DNA of 64,000 nt from Harmothoe impar (Eukaryota; Annelida; Polychaeta; Phyllodocida; Polynoidae): positions 10,553,910-10,617,909 of the forward strand of contig OX381721.1 in assembly GCA_947462335.1 (NCBI GenBank), in the 5' to 3' direction. Shown one piece after another: positions 11,652-22,822 of this stretch (the first letter of the stretch is position 1; each line of letters starts with the position of its first letter). Both the position numbers and the translations under genes were made by a program. The notes under the pieces are model-generated. The model saw nothing but the letters and a program-made list of their open reading frames with translations, did not search any database and had not been told where the DNA came from.

Positions 11652-14600
11652 AATATATATTTTCTTAATATATACTAGCCCATCTTTTACAGACGTACAT
11701 GTTGCCGTACATGTCGTGATCTAAACCTATATGTAGGATATCAACCTGCGTCCGTTAACTAAAGATAAAACCTTGTATATTGCTTACCCTCTGAGAACAC
11801 GCCCATGGAGAACATCTGGTCTGCAGGTGTGCCCTTCACCCAGTCCCTCAGCGTGTTTAGGATGGCACTGGCCTGGACTAGCGACCCTGTGCGACCGAGC
11901 AACTCCTGGACACTAGACAGACGCTTCTGGAGCAACTCAACAAACTCTGTAGCCAGCCATTTGTCGTCATGTACCATCTCCACAGCGGGGACGGAGAAGG
12001 TTGGAGGGCCGGTGATAGCGCCCTCGTAACCATGCACGCGTGCCTTGGACACATCGGCTATGTTGGTACCATTGATGTTTCCCCATATGACCGTATCCAC
12101 CACCCCAGCAGAGTTAACTGCTAGTCGCTGTCCAATTATAGCCTTAGCTTGGTTCTCCACGGCACGCGCCAGGGCTACTATGTTCTTCTTGGGTATGTTA
12201 GGTGCGTTTTGTATCAACATGTTGGCGTTGAAGTTGATCGGACCGCCACCAGCGACGATTACCTTAACATCCGGCCGGGCGACCTTGTTCAGATCTGCGC
12301 CATACCGGGTAAATAGTTCATTATTCCGCTTCAACCAAGCATCATCTGATTCATCTTCCTCCTGGAGTACTTCATCGAGGAATACAACAGCGGAACAGTC
12401 TCTGAACGCGTCCTCTGCACTGGTGGTAACCTCAATCTTACGCAGCAGCCCGTAGGCAAGGTCCGTGCTCTCCATCTCAACTCCACTCAGGTACTCGCTC
12501 TTATCGGCCGCGTCAAAGAGACGCAGGGCAACTTCTACCTGTGCACCCAGCACATCGCCCTGAGCAATGGAGTTAATCATGCCATAACAAACCGGGCTGC
12601 TGGCATTGGTGATGCAGACTTTGAGCGGTTTGCTTCTCGCCCGCAGCTCCTCCGCCTCTCTGTCAATGTCCTTCTTTGACGTAAGGTTCTCCGCAGCTAT
12701 CTTACGCATGTCATCACTTGTGAAATCAGACTTGACACCATAGTATGTGCAGCAATATTCCTTTAAAATGAATTTTAGAATGTCAAATTAGTTTCCTGAC
12801 TATTTTAAAAGTTGTCTCTGATGTAAACAATGTGACTTGTTATCTCTTTTTTTTGGATATGATTGATTCATTCTTATCACAAAATCAAAGTTTATGAGTA
12901 GGATTTAACCTCGATTCAACCTCTCTTTTAAGTTAAAGGGAGGAATTAAAGTTGGTTCATAATAGATGTACGTTAGATCTTTGGAGGTTGGAAGGAAACA
13001 GCCAAATGATAATTACATTTGTCCTTAAATACACAGTTTAAAAAATGAATAGGTGATTAATTTACCTGAAAATCGTTAGCTCCACCAATGATCATCCCTT
13101 TTCCTCCTCGGTCCACAAGTTCTCTCCAAATGATTGGTGACGTTGTGTGACTCCAGCCACGCGCAGCACAGGTCTCGGCCAGCCATTTCTACGTAAGACA
13201 GAAGTTATAAATCGACATGTGTACAAATAATCAGAAAAAATACTCTGGAAATCAAATAAAATCCTACCAGTACCGTTCACGTATGACCCGCAGTAGTATT
13301 ATTTTATCCTACATATGATACCGCGGTAATGCAAATATTTCCTAACATGTTTAGGCCAGACCAAAAAAAAAGTTGGTCAATGGATTTCGCGCACCTTATT
13401 TTCGGAAATGGAAATTTTTTTTTTTTTTGAAAAAAAAATTGTCAATGGATTTCGCTCGCCTCATTTCTTTTCAAAATTGAGAATTTTTTTTTTTTTTTTC
13501 AAATTTTTCTTCCAGTAATTCCCCCAGATCAACCAATAAATTTTATGTTAGGAGACTTTTGTCAGAGGCTGGGTAAAAAAAAAAAAAATTGTCCCTCGCT
13601 CCACTTTTCCACCAACAAAATCCATTGACAAAAAAAAATTCTTTAAAAAAAAAAAAAAAAAATTCGCTCGCTCGCACCATTTTTTGAAAAGTGAAATCCA
13701 TTGACCAACTTTTTTTTTTGGTGTGGCCTTACAGAAGATTACAGGGGGAAAAAACATGTTAATTAGTCTTACTCTTAGATCTATTATTAATACTTACGTC
13801 CCAATCTTCAGGCTGTTTTACAATCTTGTGCAACTTGAACGTTGGCAAATTCTTCACAAGAGAGTCTGCGAGGATTTCAGTCTTCGCATAATATGGGCAG
13901 TCCGCCTTCCCTGAAATTTATTGAAAGTTGGCAATTCAAACCAGTGCCTCTTATGACATTTTAAGTGAGTGATCATTGTTTAACAACAGGGGGGGGGGGG
14001 GGGGTTGGGTGTGGGGCAAAACAAAGTTGGACCCCTCTTGGGGGGGGGGGGGCAAAAAAATGTAACCTGTTTTGAGCCAAAAAGTCTGTGCTTCAAAGGG
14101 CCTGCGCACAAGCCAATTTTCGACCTTAAGGGACCCCTGTTGTTAAAAAATGATCACTCCCTAATAGCCAACAATGACTGACTGAGGACAGTAATGTATA
14201 CCAAGGGCAAGGCACAGGCCACTGGCACAGCTCGGCAATAGTTTCACTGGGTTTAAACGTGAAACGTATATATCATTAGACTTTTGCATTTGTGATCACA
14301 CTCTGACTCATCCTAAGATAACGTTCAAAATTAATCAAATGGGTACAACAGTACTTGAAAGTTATCCCAGGACTAGGTCTAGACTCTAGACTAAACCATT
14401 ATAACTTGAGGAAGTTGCCATGCTCATTTAATATGTCAATGCAATTTGCATTGTTGATAAACACTAAAAGATAATTAAACCATCTTTGTCATTTGATCAC
14501 TGACACTGGTTCAACTTTGAAATCGCGTAGATGCCTAGCCTAGGCCTAGGCCCAGCCTGGCCTAGGCCCTAGCCTAGCCCTAGGCTTCCGGGCCTAGGCT

Positions 14601-15371
14601 AGGGGCCAGTACTACAGTAGGGCCTAGGCTAGGCGCTACTACTAGTAGGCCCTACTGGAAATCCCTATGTTGATATCAACCCATCATTTATTGTGATATT
14701 GACACGACTACATCTTGTTGAAGTAAAGTAGGGGTACCCATACTAGGCCATAGTCCAATCACCAATGGCCATGCACTGCACTGCAGATTGATACTAAGAG
14801 TAAGACTCTAAGGGAGTGCTCATTTTTTAACAACAGGGGGGGGGTGGTGAGATTTCGCGCGGCGCGCGCGAAATTTTTTCACCCCCCCCGCTAGAGGGGT
14901 CGAAATTTTTTACCCCCCCCCCCCCGGCAGGCTGAAAATCGCGCGCGTTCGCGCCCCTTTGTAACATAGTAACGCGCGGGCTTTTTCCCTTAAAACAGGT
15001 TGAATTTTTTTCACCCCCCCCCAATTAAGAGGGGTCCAAATTTTTTACCCCCCCCCCCCCAAATCCACCACCCCCCCCCCCCCCCTGTTGTTAAAAAATG
15101 AGCACTCCCTAAGTACACCGTACAGGGGCACTGACCGTACGCTCTGGACTGTACGTGAACAAACTGGCCAGTGACAGCTGATGTTTTGATTTGGTATCGG
15201 ACACATTTTCCCCGCGAGAATTAGTTTTGGTGAAATTTTACAGCACTTGCTAACGCATCCACATATAATCCTACCGTTTGCTCTAGTTTTAACATTTGAC
15301 AGTGCCTAATAACAACATAAATTTAGTCAAAAAAACTTGTTCAGCGTACCTGCCAAGACAATCTTCGCCAT
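9085..15371 (-). CDS. MDH1B: malate dehydrogenase 1B-like protein
   Basis: Seven exons with GT-AG junctions and consistent phase: 15371-15350, 13910-13798, 13188-13066, 12760-11788, 11143-11013, 10658-10574 and 9266-9085 (TAA). That gives 542 residues, close to the roughly 520 of vertebrate MDH1B. Residues 1-90 form a thioredoxin/glutaredoxin-like N-terminal domain with a single-Cys CPYY motif and SPIIWREL. The MDH fold follows. The nucleotide loop is degenerate ([11 protein letters not shown], about 132-142). The catalytic His of true MDH (GNHS) is replaced in WGNING (312-317), as in vertebrate MDH1B, so classical MDH activity is doubtful. The C-terminus is a run of eight EKTDA-like pentapeptides that is peculiar to this copy as far as I can tell. 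MDH1B is a ciliary/testis gene in vertebrates, and an X-box-like site 11 bp before the ATG fits that. MITEs fill introns 1 and 2. Confidence 0.93.
9543..9752. mobile_element. MITE, CGCGTATAAGCC family
   Basis: The left end TA-ACGTAAAACCTCATG is degenerate. The right end GCGAGGTTTTACGG-TA is intact. It contains internal GTGCGGCTTATA repeats. It lies in the last MDH1B intron. Confidence 0.75.
13354..13728. mobile_element. foldback MITE with TTA duplication
   Basis: Inverted ends GGCCAGACC(A)n and (T)nGGTGTGGCC are followed inward by GTTGGTCAATGGATTTCGC and its complement. TTA flanks both sides (13351-13353, 13729-13731), the PIF/Harbinger-type signature. Internal poly-A/poly-T stretches would form long stems. 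It is in MDH1B intron 2. Confidence 0.75.
13965..14161. mobile_element. Harbinger-type MITE (GGGAGTGATC family), copy 1
   Basis: TAA flanks both ends (13962-13964, 14162-14164). The termini are GTGAGTGATCATT and AATGATCACTCCC with a poly-G core and the phrase AACCTGTTTTGAGCC. It is 197 bp long, in MDH1B intron 1. Confidence 0.8.
14531..14655. repeat. CCTAGG palindrome cluster
   Basis: A dense run of CCTAGG/CTAGGC motifs on both strands, in MDH1B intron 1. It would form many alternative hairpins. It does not match the neighbouring MITEs. Confidence 0.75.
14812..15109. mobile_element. Harbinger-type MITE (GGGAGTGATC family), copy 2
   Basis: Termini GGGAGTGCTCATTTTTTAA and its complement are flanked by TAA at 14809-14811 and 15110-15112. 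The core has poly-C runs and a GCGCGGCGCGCGCG stretch. It is 298 bp long, in MDH1B intron 1. Confidence 0.85.
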
Positions 15372-15578
15372 CTTGTTTCCTGTTGCGTAGCAACGATGAG
15401 TTAGTCCCGCAGATATGTTATTTTAGGGAAATACAAATATAATACATAAAGTTAAACCCTTTATCCGTGATACATCGAGGGAACGTGTTCATCAATTGAG
15501 ATATATTTCGCTATTTTAGAACATCGAAAATCAATTCTAAACAACTCACCCTTCCCATGATCCTCTTCTCACGTGGCC
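15372..15578. promoter_or_regulatory. divergent MDH1B / NIFK promoter interval
   Basis: Only 207 bp separate the two start codons, which read away from each other. The interval must hold both 5' UTRs and core promoters. No TATA box is obvious. An RFX-like palindrome lies at the MDH1B end. Confidence 0.7.
15382..15394. promoter_or_regulatory. X-box-like (RFX) palindrome
   Basis: GTTGCGTAGCAAC has two perfect GTTGC half-sites in inverted orientation with a 3-base centre, 11 bp upstream of the MDH1B ATG. RFX factors bind such half-site pairs in promoters of ciliary genes. The central bases depart from the consensus, so binding is inferred only. Confidence 0.5.
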
Positions 15579-18500
15579 ATGGCTTCCTCAATTAAAACTC
15601 CGAAATCTCTTCCTCCAAATGCGTCTCTAGATGTTGAACAACAAAAGGAATTTAACAAAAAAGTTGAAGAGCTGAAGAAGAAGGTTTGTTTGAAAAACAG
15701 TTTTATTAATCTTACGGATATGTTTCGTTTTATTCCTGTTATACGCGTCCCAGCTGGCGTGGATGTTCACTTTCCTCTATTATCGCTCAGCCAGAATCGA
15801 TGTTTTGAAATCCATTTCTGAATGATTTCACAACTAGATTTACACACTTTTTGTTCTATCTACTGACTGAAAGCTACTGAATACCTATATACTATAAAAC
15901 GGACGCTAGGAGCTTCCCAGCGTATGCCACTTCAAGTTCACGATTAAACAATGTGACTACCTACTCGCTGTCGGTGGAGTTATGTCTGTCTGCGGACACT
16001 CACCCTAGCTGAGTCAGTAGCCTGAGTAGGCACGGCAGGGTTTTCAAAAAAATAATTCAGAAAAATTCCAAAACAACATAGATGGACACCATAGGGTCGG
16101 AGTAGTGGGGAAAATTACCTTTTATTATGATTTGATACCATTTTGATAGTTAAAACGATCGATTGATGAGGGTGGCTGGCACAACAGAAACTGAGAAAGT
16201 AAGATAGAATCGATCCTGGCTGGGTTGAAAGTCCATGAAATGCCCCCAACATTCAATTCATGTTTATTCACAGCCCCTTTAGGGACAAAGGAAAAAGAAT
16301 CAGGTATAGCCGATAGATACAGTGGCAGCACTGATGTACATATAGCAGAAGTTTTGCGTACAGTATGATATGTGGAGGTTATGTTCACAGAGGATAATAT
16401 AGTATGTAGATGAATATATTGCACCTACTGGTAGTACAAAAATAAATACTAAGTATGGACTACAGCGTCAACTCAGGTGTGATGATACAACAGGTCATAT
16501 AATATGCTAGAGACTAGGGACAACAGAGACAAATATTCATGTTGTTCCTAAAAAATCTTGCTAGAAATCACTAGATAGCTTAGATAATTACGATGTCAGA
16601 AAGCATAGCGTCTTTTCTGTACTGTGAAAATTGGATTTTTTAGAGAATTTCTCCCAAAAAAAATAATGATAAAAAGTGCATTTATTTGAACTTTGTGATT
16701 TTAAGAATCCACACTAAGTTTCACATAACACAACCTGTTTTTGGTAGTTGTGGACAAAATCTGGACAAACCATCTAGGATACATAAACTTCAAGGTGTTT
16801 TCTTTCACTGTGTTTCAGTTTCCATCACTTTCAATGTGACAGGGGTTCAGAAAATTGAGTTACCCCATGGACCAAAAATATGTTGCAGTCCCATAGACTT
16901 AACATAGGATGATAAAAATGTCATATTCCACTGCTTGTTTTGGGTAGTTGCATCCAAAATTCTGACAAACCAGCTAGGATACACCAACTTCAATATGTTT
17001 TCTTTCAGAATCTGCCACTTTCATTATGATAGGTCTAGAGATAATTGAGTTACCCCTTGGACCTAAAATGTGTTACACCAATTAGTTGATTTTAAAATGA
17101 GAGCAGAAAATGCCAGTGGCGCCCTCTGTAGTGCACTATGGTGCAGAGAGAAAGCCCAGTTTCTGCTCGAGAAATATCCACTATCATTAGCTTTGTTTCT
17201 TTTCTCTAGTTTCCCCGGACCAGCTATCATTGATAATCTGACCTGATACCAAAACTAGAGGTGTTTTAGAAGGCATTAGCACTTGGAATTTTGTAAATAT
17301 ATCTAATGGCTGTCTTTTAGCAGGGTGGCAAAGTTGAGACTACTTAAAAAAAACTCGGGCAGAAATGGTCGTGCGAGCGGCCAGCCGTCTCGTGAACCCT
17401 GACATGCCTAGTAGTACTACTACCTGTGTGGCTATGCCTAATACCTGTGTGGCTATGCCTCTGGTACCGGCGGACGCTGAGGTTGAAAGCTCAATTAACA
17501 CTCACCCATACTTTAATGAATATGAATAGGCCTAATTCTATTAATAATAACCAATGATCGCATCGAATCTGATGGGTGCTCTCTACACGCAGTCTAGAGT
17601 CTCTTTCTGACTATTTTAAATTAATAGGGGCCATAAATAGTACCAAGAGGAGTGGAATTGATATGAAACAAAGCTAGGATTATATTGTTGGGGTCCATTT
17701 AGAATGCCCTGTGTCAGCCTGTTTCAGAGAATACAGTGAGGGACATATGGCTGGGATCATTAGCCTGTACTGTAAACGGGGATATTGAGAGAGCTGTGTC
17801 CTGCGCTATTTTGCACATCCTTAATGGCGTATTAAATTACCCAACTCAGTTGAACTGTGCGCCCACTTCGACATTGGTAATACAGTGATACGGGTTACGG
17901 AATTCTCCTGAGTTGAGGGTGTGGGTTATACGGGAGATGCGGGTAGTACGCGGGAATTTACGGTAATCTAAATTGTATTTGAGTCAAGTCTATTAGGACA
18001 TAATAGACACCTGTTATCTGGACTTTGATAAGGCTGACCTTGCTTATAATAAGGAGCAAACTGTACTGGTCCCAAGGCGCTCCTTTATATAACGAAGTTT
18101 TACTGTATTCACAATTTCTTCCTTAAATGTTAAAACTACCCCCGATTATCTAAAATGCCGGATTAGCAAAAGTCCTGTTAATATCCCTGTGTAGAGTGAA
18201 TACTTTCATCTAAAAAGCTTGTCTGCCAGATTGGCTGAGTGACTTGGTTAACCCAAAGGTCCATGTTTTCTGCCGCTGATAGTGATACAGCAGTAGGGTT
18301 GTCGATTTAACCCATTCGGTCTTCGCTTCATATTACTGTTCTTTTTTTTTCAGGGAGGTAAAACCGAGCCAGCTGTAGTATACGTAGGCCATGTTCCTCA
18401 TGGATTTTTCGAGGAACAAATGAAGGCGTACTTCGCACAGTTTGGCCATGTCAACAAACTCCGAATCTCCAGAAGTAAAAAGGTAAGCCAGATTTTGTCC

Positions 18501-21500
18501 TTGGATCTCTTTGGATCTGCATGTACCAGTATTGATTGACGAAAATTATATGCAGGCGATATAAAAATAAAAAAAACTCAATATTTTCCTTTCTGTGGCC
18601 TTAAACCGACCTTCTTTTTTTTTTGACAGTCAATATAATCACATGTAACGGTAACTTAATAAAAACAATATAAGTCCTCCCAGAAATATTCCACCACATA
18701 TTGATTTAATTGCTGTATGCACGGCAGATTTTTTTTCTCGAGCCTCGTTTTGTCAATGTAGATTTAAATCTTAAATACAACTTAAAAACTAATCAGCTTA
18801 TTCCTGTACGCCTTCTCTTGCAGTCTGGACGGTCTAAGGGATATGCCTTTGTGGAGTTTGAGTCGCCTGTCGTCGCTAAAATCGTCGTGGATACCATGAA
18901 TAACTATCTCATGTTCAACAGACTTCTAAAATGTAAGTTATTAATAAAAAATTATGATGAGTTTGTAGGTTCACTTTCCATAGTCGAAAATAAAGTCTCC
19001 TAGCAGTGAATACTAGTACAGGTTTACTGGGCAGATTACTACTGTGACACCTTCGTGCATGCTATTTGTCTAATTCACAATGTGTTCAGCCATCGTGACC
19101 TGACCACTCGCGTGGTTAGCAGTCATAAGAGCCAACAGACCGACGTTAGCTGACCTTGCTGACTACTGTGTAGGCTGCTTCACTATCTCAGACAGCCTCA
19201 TACTAAAGCAGATCCATTTTGTTAGGATAAAAGCAGATCAATTTTTGATTGGCTGGTTAGGCCCCTCAAGAAAAAGAGTGGTCTCTCATCTCCAAGGTCT
19301 GAGAAATCTGATGAGGGAGGCTTTTTTTTTTTTTTTTACTTGCAAGCTAAAATGTGTAGGATAATTTACGTTTTTCGTGACCAAAATTCACGTTTTATTG
19401 GTTAAGAATTTATTGATCTTTAATAGTGGAGAAAATGTAAGTTATTTCTAAACCATTGCATTGCTATCTCCACATTTGTTCACAAATGCCACTTTATTCT
19501 CTGTGCTACTTGTTTTCGTCAAAAATTGGCAAAAATGTCCTCAAATCCTGATTTCTATGATGAGCGGGGTGATTAGAAACTACATGTATTTTCTTTTCTT
19601 GAGGGCCCAGGGGCCTTATATAGTATCGGCGTAGCCTTAGCGGCTATATACGCCTGCCGGTCCCTTTGGGACCGGAGTGAAAAGAAAGAAGAATTATATA
19701 GTCAATCATAAGGTTACCTTATTATTATAAGACACATCCACACATTAAAAAAACAGTTACAGTGTATTCACCCCATATGGTGTCATGGTATTCATGGTCA
19801 GAATTTGAATGAGCCCTAGCGGATGTTTGACCCCGAAGGCTGTGTCAGGGTATAATAGGCTGTCAGGGTATAATAGGCCTTATATTGACTAACATGCATG
19901 TTGGGGTGTGCATGACGATATTGGTTGTGATATCGAAATATCCTGTGAGATCAAAGCCAACACCATGAGATCTGCCTGTGCTAGGGTAGACATGCTGATC
20001 CTGGGAGCCAGTTTTTATCCTAAACGAGTATGACCATGGCATTTTTTTACCAGTAATTAATCATCAAAAATTTATAAATATTATTTATAGAGATCAAAGG
20101 AAAGACAGATTAAAAATAATATTCCAATATTAAAGGAATTGACTTCATTCCAACATACCAAAGGCCTGTCCCTCTCACACCATGTCTATATGGTGTTGGA
20201 GGTTAAACTTATTCTATATTTAGCTATAAACCTGTGTCTTTTTCTTTTTCAGGCCAGTTGATCCCAGCAGACAAAGTTCACGATAGTACATTTAAAGGAT
20301 CCAACAACCCCTTCTCACAACCCAAAAGCCACATATTAAGTATTGAACGACACAACAGCGTAAAGTCACTCGCCAAGCAAAAAACTTCAGCGAAGAAATT
20401 CAAGAGGAAAACATCAAAAACGCTGGCCAAACTGTCCTCAATGGGAATCGAATACGACTTCCCTGGAGTGAAGGTAATATTTGTCTCGATAGTACGGGTA
20501 TTTATAACTTGCCCTAATTGGCAGACACCTACTTCGTGTAGTGCAATCGTAAACCCTAGTGTCAATCATCAAACGTTACGGCCAATATGGTCCACTAATT
20601 GCCATGGGGCTGGGGGCAGGAATAGTCTTCTGGTATGGTAAGTGAGGTGTGCTTATTAGGGTGAATACAACACTTGTTGTTGACTACATAGCCCTGTCTT
20701 GTATGTTTCGATGTATATAGGAATTGTGTTGTGTTCCAGTTTAAATTGAACGTTGTGGATTTCCTATTCGCTAGAGTTTGATGTCTTAACGTAACTCCCA
20801 GATTTATATACAAATAAACAAGAGTATCCGTATAACGGGAGTATCCCAGTGGGCACAGAACATTGAATCAACATTTACAAATGGTTGTCAAAGTTGATTC
20901 AAAGTTGGTTCAACATTGGTTCAACGTTGGACTAAAATGTGTACTCACTGGGATGTGTCCCGGATGCTTTTTCGGCTGTGATTTTATCTTTTATTTTACA
21001 TATTCTCTCATATTGTCTTGTTTTTGAATTTGACCAATATGTTACATGTTGTATGTTTTCCTGTTGAACACTTGGTTTAAGTTTTGCATTGTACACCTTG
21101 GTTTACAGACGAGATCAAACACTAAAGCAGAGCTTGTTACATAGATGGTGAGATATTACTTAACAGTGTCATGTTTAGACTATTTAGAACTGCATGCAAA
21201 CATTTAGTTAGTCATAAAATGGTGTGGTCTGTTTTTTAGTACTTTCTTTCTTTTCCCGTTTTGTTTTTCTGTTTGAATACAACCTTAACCTGTGTGGACA
21301 TATGCTAACATTGCTTACTGAGCCATTGCTGAAAGAGTGTGCCATTAATTGTTGAATAAATCCTGACTAGAACGATGTAAATGCTACGTTTCTAGCAAAG
21401 AAGCAGACATACTGATAATGAAGTCTGTCTCCATTTTCTGTTGATATAAAATAACTATTTAGTCACATAAACCAGTTAATATACTTTCATATACTATGAC

Positions 21501-22234
21501 CTCTAGCGGTATCAAATACTTTTCTTTGCACTAGAGGCCAGTAGGTTTATTGTGCTCCCACCTGAAAAATACATATAACTCAGTTCCGTGCTTAAAGTTG
21601 CTGTTTTCCTGTTTAAAATACAATAAATCTCATTACCGGCATATACAATGTATATGTACATATATAATATTGCAATATAAATATTGGCATGTCATTGACA
21701 AACGTTGCCAGTAGATGTCAATGATACTCTAAACTATTGACCGGGTGATGATGCTAATCTCCACTCCCAAGTCAGACATTCTGAGGTCTTAGTAAAGAGA
21801 TTTACGCCTTTACAGCCATTTTGATTGAGGCCTTTATAAGACCATTACATGGTTTAACATAGTACTAGTCAGTACATACTAGTCCTCTTCATTAAGTCCA
21901 AATTAAGTCAACGTCATCATGTGTATATTATCCAGTGCTAGGGCACTACATGAATACATGTGATTGGGTTGATGTGTTTATCTGTAATAAACAATGATCA
22001 AGATTGTTTCTTCTCGTTTTTCAGAAACTCACTACTCCAGTATTACCCACAAATATCAAGAAGTCGGGAGGGAAAGAAGGTTTGACGACAGAAAAGTATG
22101 AAATAAATGAAGATTCAAGCGAGGACGAAGTGACATTCCGCACTCCCCCAAACACTGTCAAGGTGAAGAGAACCAAGAAGTTCACCAATGTTAAGAAAGG
22201 GAAAGGGTCTAAAAAGTCTAAATGTACAAAGTGA
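15579..22234 (+). CDS. NIFK: nucleolar RRM protein, NIFK / Nop15 family
   Basis: This is a nucleolar RNA-binding protein of the NIFK family (Nop15 in yeast), which works in pre-60S ribosome assembly. Five exons: 15579-15683, 18354-18482, 18824-18932, 20253-20473 and 22025-22234 (TGA), giving 257 residues. The start is chosen at 15579 because GCCATGG is an ideal context. One RRM is split over exons 2-3, with RNP2 VVYVGHV and RNP1 KGYAFVEF followed by [12 protein letters not shown], a NIFK hallmark. The post-RRM region has the basic stretch and IEYDFPG block typical of the family. The Lys-rich tail contains TPPNTVKV, which is only a weak match to the Ki-67 FHA-binding Thr-Pro segment of vertebrate NIFK. 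The protein is shorter than human NIFK (293 residues). AATAAA lies 31 bp after the stop. Confidence 0.93.
16680..17075 (+). repeat. diverged tandem duplication, about 199 bp
   Basis: The phrase CAAACCAxCTAGGATACA recurs at about 16767 and 16966 with matching surroundings, including TTTTCTTTC and AATTGAGTTACCCC. The two copies are clearly diverged. They lie in NIFK intron 1 and have no coding signal. Confidence 0.7.
17889..17965. mobile_element. MITE fragment, CGCGGGAATTTACGG end
   Basis: Only the right end survives (GGGTAGTACGCGGGAATTTA then CGGTA), with the GTGTGGGTTATACGGG subrepeat. It matches the 3' ends of the elements at 22609 and 35474. NIFK intron 1. Confidence 0.7.
20845..20952. mobile_element. 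short MITE with CCCAGTG ends
   Basis: CCCAGTGGGCACA at the left and TGTACTCACTGGG at the right are imperfect inverted ends. The interior is an array of GTTGATTCAA-like words. It is 108 bp long, in NIFK intron 4. Confidence 0.65.
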
Positions 22235-22264
22235 ATGGAAGCTGAGAATGTAAAATTATGTGTT

Positions 22265-22270
22265 AATAAA
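22265..22270 (+). promoter_or_regulatory. NIFK polyadenylation signal
   Basis: A canonical AATAAA 31 bp after the NIFK stop codon, in a compact 3' UTR. Confidence 0.7.
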
Positions 22271-22608
22271 GTTTTAACAAAGTAGCTTTGACCTGTTGCT
22301 TAGTTTTATGCCATTTATGCCGCAAGAACTGATTTTGAATGATCCCACAAGATAACTTCTGCCATAGATGGCAACTGTGTATAGATACAGAACCGTAATA
22401 GATTGTAGAAAAATAGTGCATTTACACCGATGTCCATACAATTCTATACTTAATATAAAAGGATTCAAGCACATCAAGCTTCTCATCGTTTAAATGTTGT
22501 AAAGAATTTTGACTCCAAAAAAGGGAGGGGGGGCTGTGGACAGTGTAAATGTCACGTGAAGGCATCGATGAGGACCTGGTGCCTGTTAACCTAGACAAGC
22601 AAGCACAG

Positions 22609-22822
22609 TACCGTATAACCCGCATCTCGCGTATAACCCGCACCCCTAACTTTGGAGAATCCTATAACCTGTTTCTGGATCTGAAAATTCATATTTTAGT
22701 ACTGTTCTATAATAATAAAAACCCTCGTATAACCCGCACCCTAAATAGGCATGTTTGGTATCAAATGAAAGCTGTGTTTGGTTCGCGTACAACCCGCGGG
22801 TAGTACGCGGGAATTTACGGTA
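22609..22822. mobile_element. TA-flanked MITE, TACGCGGGAATTTACGG subfamily
   Basis: Left end TA-CCGTATAACCCGC, right end GCGGGAATTTACGG-TA. Internal copies of CGCGTATAACCCGCACCC occur. The middle (TAGGCATGTTTGGTATCAAA) is shared with the elements at 5912 and 35474, which ties the AAGCC and AACCC subfamilies together. Confidence 0.8.

Noticed and set aside
11805..12455. Plus-strand ORFs of 74 and 136 residues
   Set aside because: They are antisense to the large MDH1B exon and match nothing.
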